Source: GCA-016700035 sp964454845
GTDB lineage: Bacteria; Patescibacteriota; Saccharimonadia; CAILAD01; GCA-016700035
Direction of reading: 5' to 3'
NCBI GenBank assembly: GCA_964454845.1
Contig: CAYVVS010000001.1
Location: 100,691-164,690 of the forward strand
DNA: 64,000 nucleotides
Shown here: in pieces, positions 32,795-43,900 of the stretch
Position numbering within the stretch: position 1 is the first letter of the stretch
How the letters are laid out: every line of letters begins with the position of its first letter
Made by a program: the position numbers and the translations under genes
Notes under the pieces: generated by a model
Databases searched by the model: none
What the model was told of the DNA's origin: nothing
The model's input: only the letters and a program-made list of their open reading frames with translations

Positions 32795-35700
32795 TGCTTT
32801 ACCCCTGGTAGTGTTAGGGTAACTGTCGTGCCTTTTTTCTGAGTGGAGGTTATGCGCAATTCGCCTCCAATCTGCTCTAGGAGAACTTTATCTAGATAGA
32901 GATTAAGACCAATGCCTTCGTAGTCGAATTTCAGCACATCGGTAGCGCGTGAGAACGGTGTCATCAGTTGTGAGAGCTTTGCAGTATCGATGCCGATACC
33001 ACTATCTTCAAATGTAATTGTAGTGCCGCGCTTGGTGTTTTTGGTGTACACTTTGAGGCTTCCGCCATCTTTATTGAACTTAACGGCGTTATCTACGATT
33101 GAGTTTATCAGTTGCTCAATGGCTTCTTGGGTGAGTGGGGCAGTGATATTTACTGGTACCTGGCTTGTTACGGTTATTTTCTTATCTGATACCGCGTTTT
33201 TTTGGGCGTTGAGCGCAGATTCTATAACTGGCGCGATGCTAATTGGAACAGGGAGAACTTCGAGCGGTCGGGAGAAGTTGATGAGTCGGCCAAATTTCTT
33301 GAGGACGTCTTCGAGCATGGTGCTGCCATTTTGCAGTGTTTTTTGTGCGGGATCGGTTTTTGGAATGTCTTTCGTTAAGGCCTTTACGAGCCCAAGGTCA
33401 GCATTAAGGTCGCTATAGCTTTGCGTAATAAAGGCTACTCGTCGTGCCAAAATATCAGCCTCTAGCGTGAGCTGGTGCTTGAGGGCATCGTGGGAAGCTT
33501 GATTGCGTTTATAAGAGTGCCATGAGAGGGCAAGTAAGCCAATTCCTAGTACTAACGCAGTAATTTGTGCAACGATTAACGCGAAACTGAGTGAATAACG
33601 ATCTGTTGCGGTGAAGAGTAGATTAAGAATAAACAGAATAAGTACCACAATTCCAGATGGGACCACGACAAAGATACTGAGCAGAGGATTTTTGAGACGG
33701 AGCTTATCGAGCTCTGTTGTGCTTTCTGCAACGCGAGAGGTCGTTTTTTGGCTTTCGGTTACAAGTTTCCTAATATCATCGGCCAAGTTTTTGATAGCTA
33801 GGTTGAGTTTGTTGATATTCGTCTGTGGGACAGCTTTTGTTGAGGCGAGGAGCTCCACACTGGCCTGCAGGATGTTAACTGGAGTATTAAGGTAGTGACT
33901 AGTAAGGGCGACAAAGTTTTGGCTTGCCTCTTTGGTGCTGTGATAGCGTTCAATTATGCCGCGTACTTTGGCGATAGTGCGGTATTCAAGCCATGCCTGA
34001 CGTGCGTAGAGTACCGCTAGAGCGATAAGAACAAGAATGATGAAGAATGGCAAAGCTAGGGCCACAGCGTTTGGTGTCATGCGTATGGTGTTCAATACCC
34101 CTGCAGGTATAAAGCCGGTGAGGAAATTTGATTCAACAGTGACTGGGGGTGTGTCTGCTTTAGGTATTTTTACACCTTCTGGCGGGTATTTAGGGAATAG
34201 CGGGTTAGGGAGCTTAGGCTCAGGCTGATTGGTTGGCGATGGGGACGGTGATGGACTTGGATTGCTTGAAGGCGATGGTGATGGAGCAATAGAGGGGCTA
34301 GGAGTGGTATTCGTGGTAACGGTTGGATTAGGAGTTGGTGTACTACTAGGTGCAGTGTAGTTGTAGGTGGAAATCGAGATATTGTTGAAGGGTAAGGTGT
34401 AGATATCTGTCGAAGAAGAAGGCTGACTAAAATCTCCTCCAAACGCCATGAAAATGCCTGATAGAACCTCAAACTGGTTATCAAACTCTACTTTTTCTCG
34501 ATGAGCATCCATAAAGTTAATTCCAAAGCTTTTAAAACTAGCCCCAGTGGGGTAGCTAGAGTTAGCGGTGCCAATTATGTCATATGTTAGTGACTCACCT
34601 TGTTCTAAGGTGATATTCGTAGTAGGTAGACACACTGCAATCTTGCTAGTCGGGTAGAACTGTGCAAGATAGTCAAACTCACTGGAGTTCCAATCTGCAC
34701 AAGCTACAGAACTGGAATTTGTCGTTGAGAAGGTGAAGTTGGTGGGTATGATGTGTAATGATGCTGGAATTACATTTTGTAGCGTGGTGGTGCCCGGACC
34801 GTTATTCGTGAGGGTGTTTCGGTACGTAATGGTGTCACCGGCCTTAACTTCTCCCGAGTTAAGTAAGGTTGTATTGATTGAGACATCTATTTCATAGCTT
34901 AATTCAGCTTCATTGCTAGGTTCACTCACCCCATCATTACTCACTGCATAGACTCGGAAGTAGTAGTGGGTGGCGGGGTTTAGCCCTGTAATGTCTTCAT
35001 ATGTGTTAGGCGACACAGTATTAGGGTAGGGTGTCCAGTCGCTATCGTTAGCGCTTCGAAACTCAATTAAGTAATCGGTAACTGGACTACTTCCTTGGTT
35101 GGATGGAGCACTCCAGTGGAGGGTTGCATTCGTGCCGTCAGCGTTATCTATACTTAGGTTTTCGGGTGGTCCAGGAGGTGTTACTGCACAGGCTGATGTA
35201 GCAAAAGAAACCGTTTGGCCCACGCCTCCCAGTACATCATTGCTTGTAGTTGAAAAGGCGCGTACATAGTAGTTTGTGTCACATAGTAGGCTATCCGCTG
35301 TAGTAAGGCTGATGCCATATGAGAACTTCTTGATAGGGTCATTTGAGTACATATTCACCACATAGGCATTGTCGCTCCTGTCGAATGAAATATCTGAGGC
35401 GTTAATAAGCTGGTTAGTGCCGTTGCCAGTTGAACCCCAAGAGTCTATGTAATTACCGTACGAGTTAAAGCGCTGTATGCGATTATCGGTATTATCGGTC
35501 GTATATAAATTATCTTGGCTGTCAGTCTCTATGCCTGCAATCTCTGTAAATTGCCCGTTGCCTGTACCTGCAGAGCCCCATTGCAAGAGGTAATTGCCGT
35601 TGCTATCAAACTTTTGAATACGATAGTTATTTATGTCATATACGTAAACATTATTGGCTGAATCTATCGCTATGTGCCAAGCACCAGAGAATTGCCCGTT

Positions 35701-38700
35701 GCCTGTACCTGCAGAGCCCCATTGCAAGAGGTAATTGCCGTTGCTATCAAACTTTTGAATACGATTAGCATTGATGTCAGAGATGTAGACATTGTTACTT
35801 GCATCGATAGCGATTCCTCTAGGGCCTACGTAGCTAAACTGACCGTCTCCAGAGCCTTGAGAGCCCCAATCTAGAATGTAGTTTCCTTCGGAGTCAAACT
35901 TTTGAATACGATGATTGTATGTGTCGACGACATAAATATTGTTATAGCTATCAATGCCCATTGCTCTCGGGCTGTTGAATTGACCGGGTGCCGATCCGCA
36001 GCTGCCCCATTCACTCAGAATGCCACCCGAGGAGTCGAATTTGCTCACTTTGCAGTTGTTCATATCTAGTGTGTAAGCATTGTCGCTGGCGTCATGCTCG
36101 ATAGCGAGTAGCCCTAGGTTTTGCCCGTAGCCACTTCCGTATTCACCCCAAGATTCGGCTTCGGTATATGCTGGGGGTGTGGAATCGATATCCAAGTCTG
36201 TTCCGGTGTTAAAGTTGGGGTCGGTGCTCCATTGAAAGCCACGAGAAGCTAGCCATCGAGGGCTGACAAGCCCCGAGAATGTTGCCGAGTCGGCGTCGAT
36301 ATCAGAAGGTTCAAGAGTCGTGACTTGCGGGGTACAGCCAACTGTTGTAAAGGTTGCATCGTCACCATATCCTGTACTGTTCCAGTCTACAGCGAAAGCC
36401 CGGTAATGGTAGGTGGTACCGCACTCCAGCGATGAGGCAGTGAGGCTGTAGCTGCCCATGGTAAATGGCGGACTTTCAAGCGAATATTTGATTATAGCGT
36501 CACCATAATTGACTGCATATACATAGCCATTCGAGTCAACTTCAATGTCATTTAGTGCTGAGATCTCAGAATGTTCAGTAAATGAGTGGAGTAGTAATGA
36601 GTCGCCATCCGGGCTAAAGCGCTGAACTTGCTTCGAGAACTCTGATGTATAAATTGATCCATCTGGAGCAAAGGCAACACCGTTAAGGCCTGTAAATTGA
36701 CCAGCCTCAGATCCAGTATCCCCCCAGTGATTGAGTGGGTTACCATTTGTATCAAATGTCTGCACCCGTGCTCCTTCCCACTCGGCCGTAGCAATTATCC
36801 CATCGCGGTAACTAACGTCATTTAGCCCATAGAATTGGCCTACGCCGGTTCCGAAATTGCCCCATTGCAAGAGGTAATTGCCGTTGCTATCAAATTTTTG
36901 GATCCGGTTATTCCCGCTGTCTGCAACGTACATATTATTTGCTTCGTCGAAAGCAATACTATAAGGAGTGGAAAACTGTCCATTACCAGATCCGTAGATT
37001 CCAATAATTGCAATAAAATTACCATTAGAATCAAACTTTTGAATGCGATGGTTTAAGGCATCAACAACGTAAACGTAGCCATTCGTATCTACGGCAATTT
37101 CGCGTAGATCGCCAAATTGCCCAGGTCCTGATCCGGGTGAACCCCATGTAAGTAGGTGGTTTCCATTTGCATCAAGCTTTTGCACGCGAGTGTTATACCA
37201 TTCGACAGTATAGATATCTCCTGTAGGGGCAATTGCTATATGGGGTGATTGCAGCTGTCCGTCTTGGTCCCCCCATTCGCTTATACTTTGCTCAAACTGA
37301 AGTTGACTTGTCGCAGGTTCTGAGAGCATACTGCCGTAATTTGTTGTCTTGCCATACTGTATGCCACGAGAGATTAGGGGTGATCCACCGGTAGAGGTGA
37401 TGCTTCCATGGAGTGTCGCTGCCGAACTTGAAATATTTGAAGAAGATAGAGTTGCAACCTCCAGCCCTGTACTGCTACAAGCATCTGTTGTAAAGGATAC
37501 ATCGTTTCCATAGGAGGTACCATCGCCATTTGTCGCGAAGCTACGGTAGTGGTAAGTGGTTCCGCAAGTTAAGTTAGTGAGTGTCGATGCAAAGCCCTCT
37601 GGGTTAAAGGTGGCTGGCTGGTTGAATGTTTTGATGCTGACACTGCCTAGATCGGCTATAACAACCTGGTCATAGGAGTTAATGGCAATGCCCCAAGGCG
37701 ACCAAAACTGCATATCTCCAGGGCCAACGCTCCCAAACTGGGTGATATATGAGCCGGCGTTGCTGAATTTCTGTACCCTAGCATTTATCGCATCTTGAAC
37801 ATAAATGTTGTTATTTGAATCTACTGCTAAATGATTAACATTTGAACTGCTAAACTGGTTATTTCCACCTCCAGAGGAGCCCCATTTCGTAATATATGAG
37901 CCGTCTGAGCTAAACTTCTGAATCCGCGGGTTATCGTAGTCAATAATGAAGATATTATCGTAGCTGTCCACAACCATATCGCCAATCCCATAAAACTGGC
38001 CATTTGACGTGCCATATGAGCCCCAGCTTTGGATTAAGTTAAAGTTGCTATCAAATTTTTGTACAAAATTATACGTGTCACCAGTATAGATATTGCCTTG
38101 AGAGTCAACTTCGATAGATATATTGAAGCCAGGTGAGTTTGGAAAACTCCAGGTATTGAGGAGTTCACCGGTAGCTGAATATTTACGAACGCCCCCTGTA
38201 CCTACAACGTAAGCGTTGTTGAGTCCGTCAAAGGCAACGTCATCTTGAGCCCAATCTTGATCTATAGTGTATTTATAGTTACCGTATGCATCAAATTTCT
38301 GTATGCCAGAGCTTAGTTGGTCATTCTGAACGTACATATTATTGAGGTTATCAACGTAGACTGCATCAGGAGCAGAAAAGGCCGTATTTCCAAATTGCGT
38401 TTGGTAGTTTCCAGTATCATCGAAGACTTGCACGCGACTGTTATAGAAATCGACAGTGTAAATCTTGTCGTTTGTGTTGTTGTAGATAATACCGCTAACA
38501 AATATAAACTCGCCATCACCATTGCCGTACGTACCCCATTGATTATTGAATGCTCTATTGCTATAGATGAATTCTTGTACTCTTTGATTGCCGAGTGATG
38601 TGCCGGCCGAATCCGTAACATATATTGAGCCGCTAATCGGTGAGAAGTTAATCTTCTGCGGATAGCCAAACTGCTTATTGCCTGAGCCATATGAACCCCA

Positions 38701-40740
38701 CTGGGAGTGGTAAGTCCCGGTGGTGGTAAATTCTTGGATTCGTGAATTGAACGTGTCAACCACTAGGATGCGGTCGAGAAAATTGTCGTAAGTGATGCCC
38801 CGCGGTACATTAAACTGCCCATTGCCCGATCCAGAAGATCCCCATTTGGTGATGAACGTACCGTTTGCATCAAATTTTTGAACACGGTTATTGTTTGAAT
38901 CAGTAACATACACATTGCCACCCGAGTCGATTGCGATAGAATTTGGCCCGTTAAATTGTCCATTTCCCGAGCCGTCTGATCCCCATTTGGTGATGAACGT
39001 ACCGTTTGCATCAAATTTTTGAATTCGGTTATTATTAGTGTCCGCTACATAGATGTTTCCTGATGTATCGATTGCGATACCGTTTGGCGCTCTCAAGTCT
39101 CCGTCGCGAGAGCCGGTCCAGTTCTGGTCTATTGGGTTTCCTATTGTTCCGAGCAGATTGCCGTTGACATCATATTTTTTAATGTTGTTCGTGGTATATC
39201 GGCTGTCAGTAACATAGATATTGCCACTTAAGTCTTGAGCTATGTCTTGAGGTCGATTGAGTCCAGTTCCAGTTGTATTACTGGCGAGCGTAAAACTAGA
39301 AGGAGAGTTGGGCGTAAGATTTACAGTATTGCCATAGCTTGTATCGTTGCCCCACTGGAAGCCGCGAGCTGTTGTTGCAGTATTGAGCGTGCTCCATTGT
39401 GTGCCGTTAAGAGTAGCGAGATTTTGGGTTAGATCCGTTGCTGCACCGGTTGTTACAGATGGGGTAGTGCGCAAGGTGGGGTAGCCACCTAGTGTTGTTT
39501 TCCATACAACGTTAAAGTCCCAGGTGTTGAGTGGAGTTGCAGCTGAGTTTCCGAAGAAATAGTTGGGGGAACCAGAACTTATGTTTACACTAGTGCACTG
39601 GGCCGCTACATTACTAACGCACTCAGTGGCCGTCGTACGAGAAACGTCAAAAAAGTTATTTCTCCCAGAAATTGCTCCGGCGTCTAAATTTTCGGCCCTT
39701 CCTACGAGACCACCCTTATAGCTAGGAGCACCGGAGGTAGTTATTTGAGTGGCTGCAAAACTATTTTCAACAACAGTCCCGGTGTTACTCATGCTAGCGA
39801 TGAGTCCACCCCCTGTGTCTCCCCAGCCATAGCCGTTGTTTGTTGAGATACTACCGTGAGCATATGAGTTAGAAACCTTACCGTATTGCAGGTCTGCTAC
39901 AAGGCCACCTGCTTTGTCCCCAGTAAGCACGGCATTTGCATAACTGTTAGTGATGCTAGATTGGTAGGCGGATGATGATTCAACTATCATTCCCACAAGG
40001 CCACCTACCTGACCTCCAGTGGAGCTGACTGTACCGCTATAGCTTGATTGGTCTAGCTGGCTATTTTGTAGCAAGCTTCCGATTAGGCCACCGCTGCCTG
40101 CACCATTGACGGAACCGGATGCGTTTACCTGTCTAACTGTAGTTGCATTGCTGGCTACACCTACGACTACGCCAGTATAGCCACAGTTCGTGACAGGGCA
40201 CCCTATTATTGATGGCTTGGTGAATACGATGTTTTTGATCAGAGCTGAATTTGTATAGCCAAAAAGACCCGAATGAGCATTGCTTGTTCCGCTGCTCTTA
40301 TTGATGTAGAGGTTGCTGATTCTTAGATTACGTCCATCTAGTGAGCCGCTAAATGGATTGCTGCTATTTTGACCAACCGGGATAAATCCGGTATTGGAGT
40401 TCCAGCTAGAGCTAGCTGAACAATCAATATCACTAACGAGTGCGTAGTGACTCGTGAGAGATTGCTGCATTTCTTGCAGCTGAGAGCAGTTGGCAATTTG
40501 GAAGGGGTCTAGCGTAGTGCCAGTACCTGAGCCAGAGAAAGCCTTGCTCCCGTGTTTATCATTAATAAAACCCGCATACAGTAAGGTAATTAGGATGATT
40601 ATTACGGCTCCCACAGCCGTAATAATCTTTAAGTTATTTTTCTTTTTTAGGGGGCGTACTGCCCGTTCCACAGATGAATAGACCCAAATTGGTCCAATGG
40701 GCGTTTTTATGGTTTTCAACTTGGTCTTTTTTTGCGGCAT
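32791..40740 (-). CDS. Giant GLUG/NHL/FN3 surface protein with histidine-kinase-like C-terminus
   Basis: A 2649-residue membrane protein. By residue: short cytoplasmic start and membrane segment (38-58); GLUG-like repeats (about 70-425); three FN3-like domains, each split by a block of NHL repeats (NHL at about 490-1040, 1150-1425, 1525-1808); an uninterrupted FN3 (1853-1948); a DUF11-like domain (1950-2100); a Pro/Ser linker (2128-2200); a membrane segment (2222-2246); a HisKA-like helix with H2282 in 'ALTSHYLNTPVN'; two more membrane segments (2353-2376, 2382-2406); and a HATPase domain (about 2500-2647) with N2551, 'EDSGIGID' and 'YEGIGLNLYL'. It reads as an adhesin or ligand sensor coupled to an ATP-binding signalling domain. 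No response regulator lies in the window. The frame is open throughout. Confidence 0.9.
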   Translation of the reverse strand: MPQKKTKLKTIKTPIGPIWVYSSVERAVRPLKKKNNLKIITAVGAVIIILITLLYAGFINDKHGSKAFSGSGTGTTLDPFQIANCSQLQEMQQSLTSHYALVSDIDCSASSSWNSNTGFIPVGQNSSNPFSGSLDGRNLRISNLYINKSSGTSNAHSGLFGYTNSALIKNIVFTKPSIIGCPVTNCGYTGVVVGVASNATTVRQVNASGSVNGAGSGGLIGSLLQNSQLDQSSYSGTVSSTGGQVGGLVGMIVESSSAYQSSITNSYANAVLTGDKAGGLVADLQYGKVSNSYAHGSISTNNGYGWGDTGGGLIASMSNTGTVVENSFAATQITTSGAPSYKGGLVGRAENLDAGAISGRNNFFDVSRTTATECVSNVAAQCTSVNISSGSPNYFFGNSAATPLNTWDFNVVWKTTLGGYPTLRTTPSVTTGAATDLTQNLATLNGTQWSTLNTATTARGFQWGNDTSYGNTVNLTPNSPSSFTLASNTTGTGLNRPQDIAQDLSGNIYVTDSRYTTNNIKKYDVNGNLLGTIGNPIDQNWTGSRDGDLRAPNGIAIDTSGNIYVADTNNNRIQKFDANGTFITKWGSDGSGNGQFNGPNSIAIDSGGNVYVTDSNNNRVQKFDANGTFITKWGSSGSGNGQFNVPRGITYDNFLDRILVVDTFNSRIQEFTTTGTYHSQWGSYGSGNKQFGYPQKINFSPISGSIYVTDSAGTSLGNQRVQEFIYSNRAFNNQWGTYGNGDGEFIFVSGIIYNNTNDKIYTVDFYNSRVQVFDDTGNYQTQFGNTAFSAPDAVYVDNLNNMYVQNDQLSSGIQKFDAYGNYKYTIDQDWAQDDVAFDGLNNAYVVGTGGVRKYSATGELLNTWSFPNSPGFNISIEVDSQGNIYTGDTYNFVQKFDSNFNLIQSWGSYGTSNGQFYGIGDMVVDSYDNIFIIDYDNPRIQKFSSDGSYITKWGSSGGGNNQFSSSNVNHLAVDSNNNIYVQDAINARVQKFSNAGSYITQFGSVGPGDMQFWSPWGIAINSYDQVVIADLGSVSIKTFNQPATFNPEGFASTLTNLTCGTTYHYRSFATNGDGTSYGNDVSFTTDACSSTGLEVATLSSSNISSSAATLHGSITSTGGSPLISRGIQYGKTTNYGSMLSEPATSQLQFEQSISEWGDQDGQLQSPHIAIAPTGDIYTVEWYNTRVQKLDANGNHLLTWGSPGSGPGQFGDLREIAVDTNGYVYVVDALNHRIQKFDSNGNFIAIIGIYGSGNGQFSTPYSIAFDEANNMYVADSGNNRIQKFDSNGNYLLQWGNFGTGVGQFYGLNDVSYRDGIIATAEWEGARVQTFDTNGNPLNHWGDTGSEAGQFTGLNGVAFAPDGSIYTSEFSKQVQRFSPDGDSLLLHSFTEHSEISALNDIEVDSNGYVYAVNYGDAIIKYSLESPPFTMGSYSLTASSLECGTTYHYRAFAVDWNSTGYGDDATFTTVGCTPQVTTLEPSDIDADSATFSGLVSPRWLASRGFQWSTDPNFNTGTDLDIDSTPPAYTEAESWGEYGSGYGQNLGLLAIEHDASDNAYTLDMNNCKVSKFDSSGGILSEWGSCGSAPGQFNSPRAMGIDSYNNIYVVDTYNHRIQKFDSEGNYILDWGSQGSGDGQFSYVGPRGIAIDASNNVYISDINANRIQKFDSNGNYLLQWGSAGTGNGQFSGAWHIAIDSANNVYVYDINNYRIQKFDSNGNYLLQWGSAGTGNGQFTEIAGIETDSQDNLYTTDNTDNRIQRFNSYGNYIDSWGSTGNGTNQLINASDISFDRSDNAYVVNMYSNDPIKKFSYGISLTTADSLLCDTNYYVRAFSTTSNDVLGGVGQTVSFATSACAVTPPGPPENLSIDNADGTNATLHWSAPSNQGSSPVTDYLIEFRSANDSDWTPYPNTVSPNTYEDITGLNPATHYYFRVYAVSNDGVSEPSNEAELSYEIDVSINTTLLNSGEVKAGDTITYRNTLTNNGPGTTTLQNVIPASLHIIPTNFTFSTTNSSSVACADWNSSEFDYLAQFYPTSKIAVCLPTTNITLEQGESLTYDIIGTANSSYPTGASFKSFGINFMDAHREKVEFDNQFEVLSGIFMAFGGDFSQPSSSTDIYTLPFNNISISTYNYTAPSSTPTPNPTVTTNTTPSPSIAPSPSPSSNPSPSPSPSPTNQPEPKLPNPLFPKYPPEGVKIPKADTPPVTVESNFLTGFIPAGVLNTIRMTPNAVALALPFFIILVLIALAVLYARQAWLEYRTIAKVRGIIERYHSTKEASQNFVALTSHYLNTPVNILQASVELLASTKAVPQTNINKLNLAIKNLADDIRKLVTESQKTTSRVAESTTELDKLRLKNPLLSIFVVVPSGIVVLILFILNLLFTATDRYSLSFALIVAQITALVLGIGLLALSWHSYKRNQASHDALKHQLTLEADILARRVAFITQSYSDLNADLGLVKALTKDIPKTDPAQKTLQNGSTMLEDVLKKFGRLINFSRPLEVLPVPISIAPVIESALNAQKNAVSDKKITVTSQVPVNITAPLTQEAIEQLINSIVDNAVKFNKDGGSLKVYTKNTKRGTTITFEDSGIGIDTAKLSQLMTPFSRATDVLKFDYEGIGLNLYLDKVLLEQIGGELRITSTQKKGTTVTLTLPGVKQ
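35549..35765. repeat. Identical 76-bp direct repeat within NHL-coding DNA
   Basis: Positions 35549-35624 and 35690-35765 are identical over 76 bp. A 35-bp core of the same unit recurs near 36861-36895, and another pair of near-identical NHL units lies at about 38813-39030. These are coding repeats of NHL beta-propeller blades (period about 141-147 bp). Identity at DNA level points to recent duplication or conversion. Confidence 0.85.
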
Positions 40741-40904
40741 TAGTATTAGAATTTATGCGTGTTTCTGTATTACTCTCTACTTTACATATATATGACTCTA
40801 GGGACAATAGTTTTTATGCTTAATTCAGCTCTTTTGACGCAAAAAAGTATTCATTTTGCTCTCCTTGGTGTGATATAGTGATAGTGAGTTAGCATAAGCG
40901 TTTC

Positions 40905-43900
40905 ATGCGCAAAAAAGTCATGACAAAATCCAAAAAGCAAATCCCACAGAAATCTACTCGTTTAGTTGACGCAGTTCGTCAGTCGAGTGTTGCTGTGCGT
41001 AAAAACTCTCAATCGTTTGAGGCTATTCAACACAAGACGAGGCTCGGTGTAGTTTACATTGCAGTAAAGGACTTTGTTCGACGTGCGCCTGAGAATCTTA
41101 AGGTGGGTGTGAGCAGAGCGGGGAGAAGCAGGCAGCGCATACTTGGAAAAATAGCTGCTAGGCTACCAAAGATAGCTCTTCCACAATTTCAAGCTTCCAA
41201 CAGGTTAAAAAGCGTTGTAGCCAGTACATCATTAGTTGTCATGATGGTACTGATGTTCTTTAATATGGGGGTCCATAATGTTGCGCGCGCTTTTGATACG
41301 CTCAATCAATCCGATTGGAGTGGCGGACAAGGTATAAGTCCGGTTAATCAGTATGAGGAGAAAGATGGCAATGTTGTAACTGCTACAGCGGGTCAGTTGA
41401 GCTTGAGTGGTGGAGCTTCTGCCTGGTGCAGTACCGCAAACTGCAATACGAATTGGACACGACGCAAGGTTCTCGTACCACGTGGCGGCATAAATGACAC
41501 GGATATGACTTATGCGCAAGTTCAATTGACTGTTGAATATGAAAATGAAATGAAGTCTGATTTTAGCGACTTACGTTTTACGAATCGGTATAGCAATCAA
41601 GATGTTCCGTATTGGGTTATGCGTAAGACAGACGGTGTATCTGCGACTGTCTTTTTGAAGATACAGCTTTCAAGTGGTGGCGTGGATAGTCATACGTATA
41701 TGTACTACGGAAATGCGGCGGCCACCTCTCTATCGTCTAAGGGAGGCGTGTTTGATCTGTATGACTCTTACGACACGGGTAGCCTTCAGGGTAACTATTT
41801 TGATATCGATGGTGCTGATGGGGAGATTGATGGACTTGGAGGTAAGCTAACCCGGCTTGATTATGGTATTAGTCACCCCGGCCCATTTTCTCGAGATCGC
41901 ACTCGAGTATACGAAGCCGACCTTAAGTTAGATCTCTCTTCATATACATGTGGCGACTCTGCCGGTGTGGGATCTATAGAAATAGGCTTCCAGGGTGGTA
42001 CGGCAGAGCTCTACTTTGATATGCCTGCAAATTGCGATAGCAATGGCAAATATTGGAGGGTTTCTGGTGCTACTAACGGGAGTGAGTCGGTAAATTTTCC
42101 AGACTCTACTGCCTATCATTTTACCTCGAATATATATGTGCGCCTGCGGTTAGTGGCGTATCAGGATGGCGGGCATGCTTATTTCTTCAGTCGGGATAAT
42201 GGAGAAACATATACGGCTTTCCCCGGTGTTAATACCGGTATAAATAGTGATAATTTTCCTACGGAATATTACTTAAGCAATGGCAATGCTGTAACGACAT
42301 ATCGTCATGTGGTTGCGTACCAGGGACTACTGGATAGAAGTACGTCGCTTAATTTTGATGCATCTGTTGAAGAATATGTAAATGGCAGAGTCGGTGGATT
42401 TACGAGTGTTGAGTATGACTTAGGCTCTGACAGGACGTTCTTTGGAGATCTAAATATTACCTACACCGGTACGGGTGCTGTCGGAGTGTACATATCGGGG
42501 TCTGACACCCCAGGAGGTACACTTGATTCAATCTCTATGTATGTTAGTTGTCCGTTCGTTAAAAATACCACAGCTATTTCTTCGGATTGTCTACCCGCAG
42601 GGAGTCGTTACGTGAGGTACTATTTGCTGCTTTCTTCTGATGCTGCAAATAGCCTCGTTATTCAGGATGTATCACTTGAATACTCAATTGATGTAGACAG
42701 TCCAACGATAGTCAGTGGTGTGCAGACGCGTAGAACGAGTAATAATGCGGTAATCTCGACCGGCTGGATAAATGAGACACCAAAATTTAGTTGGAATGCC
42801 TCTGTCGATGGTGTAGATGGTTCGGGCATTGCTGGATATTGTTTGTATTTTGGTACTGATAGCGGCGCTGATCTAAGTACAACCCAAGGTTTGTTACCTA
42901 CAACAAGCCCATATGATACTGGAGGATTATGCCAATACGCCATACAGGCCACGTCGCTAGACTTGTCGCAACTAACATTACAGAGTTCGCTGACTACAAA
43001 TACACAATACCACCTAAAAATACAGCCATTTGATAATGCTGGGAATCTGGCGACCGCAACAACGAGTGCTCTTGGCTATGATACTGATACTCCTGGACCA
43101 TATACGACTGCGTTTGGGCCTAACGGGTATGTCAATTCGCCAATACAGCCAGTAAACTGGGCAAAAGACGCACCAGCGATGGTAGTTGACGATGGTGGTT
43201 CCGGGGTTGCGGGCATTAAATATTGTGTCTTTAGCTACGCGACTGGTGATGGGTGTAGTCTATTTGGTGGTTCGCCATCTGATTTTCCTTGGTATGGACC
43301 GGCTCGCACCAATAGCCTTCCAAACGATCCTATAGATGTATATAGTTTTTCGAGCGGTGGTTTTAACCTTGTAGACGATGATTTGGCCCGTATGACCGAT
43401 GAAGGGCTTAATGGTGTTGTTTTGCTCCTGATTGATAACGCGGGTAACGTTGCGCAATTTGGTTCAGGTGGAGCTCCTGTAATTATTAATGTTACTCAGC
43501 AGCCTCCATCAGCTCCGCAAAATTTACAGGTAAGTCCTAGTAGTAATAATGAAAACGCGTTCTCATTCACATGGGCAGCTCCCGCGACCGCATCAGGCCC
43601 AACTGGTCAAGTGGATTATTGTTGGACGGTAAACGTATCCATAGCTTCCGATGGCAGCAATTGTAATTGGACCGGTCAAGGTATTACACAGCTCGCACAG
43701 GGAGCTTACGCCACGCAACAGGGTAGCAATACACTGTATTTGATGGCCAAGGATCAGTCGCAGAATTTTTCTAATGCCAATGTGACGAGTGTGAATTTCA
43801 CAGCAACAACTGTGGCGCCCGGGCCACCTCAGAACCTCGAGCTTTCAGATGTGTCAATTCGCGCTACGAGTAGCTGGAAGATTGCGCTTAGCTGGAGTGC

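Noticed and set aside
34500..39300. CRISPR-like periodic repeats
   Set aside because: The period of about 145 bp follows the coding frame of NHL repeats in one long ORF; repeats are diverged and there are no short spacers.
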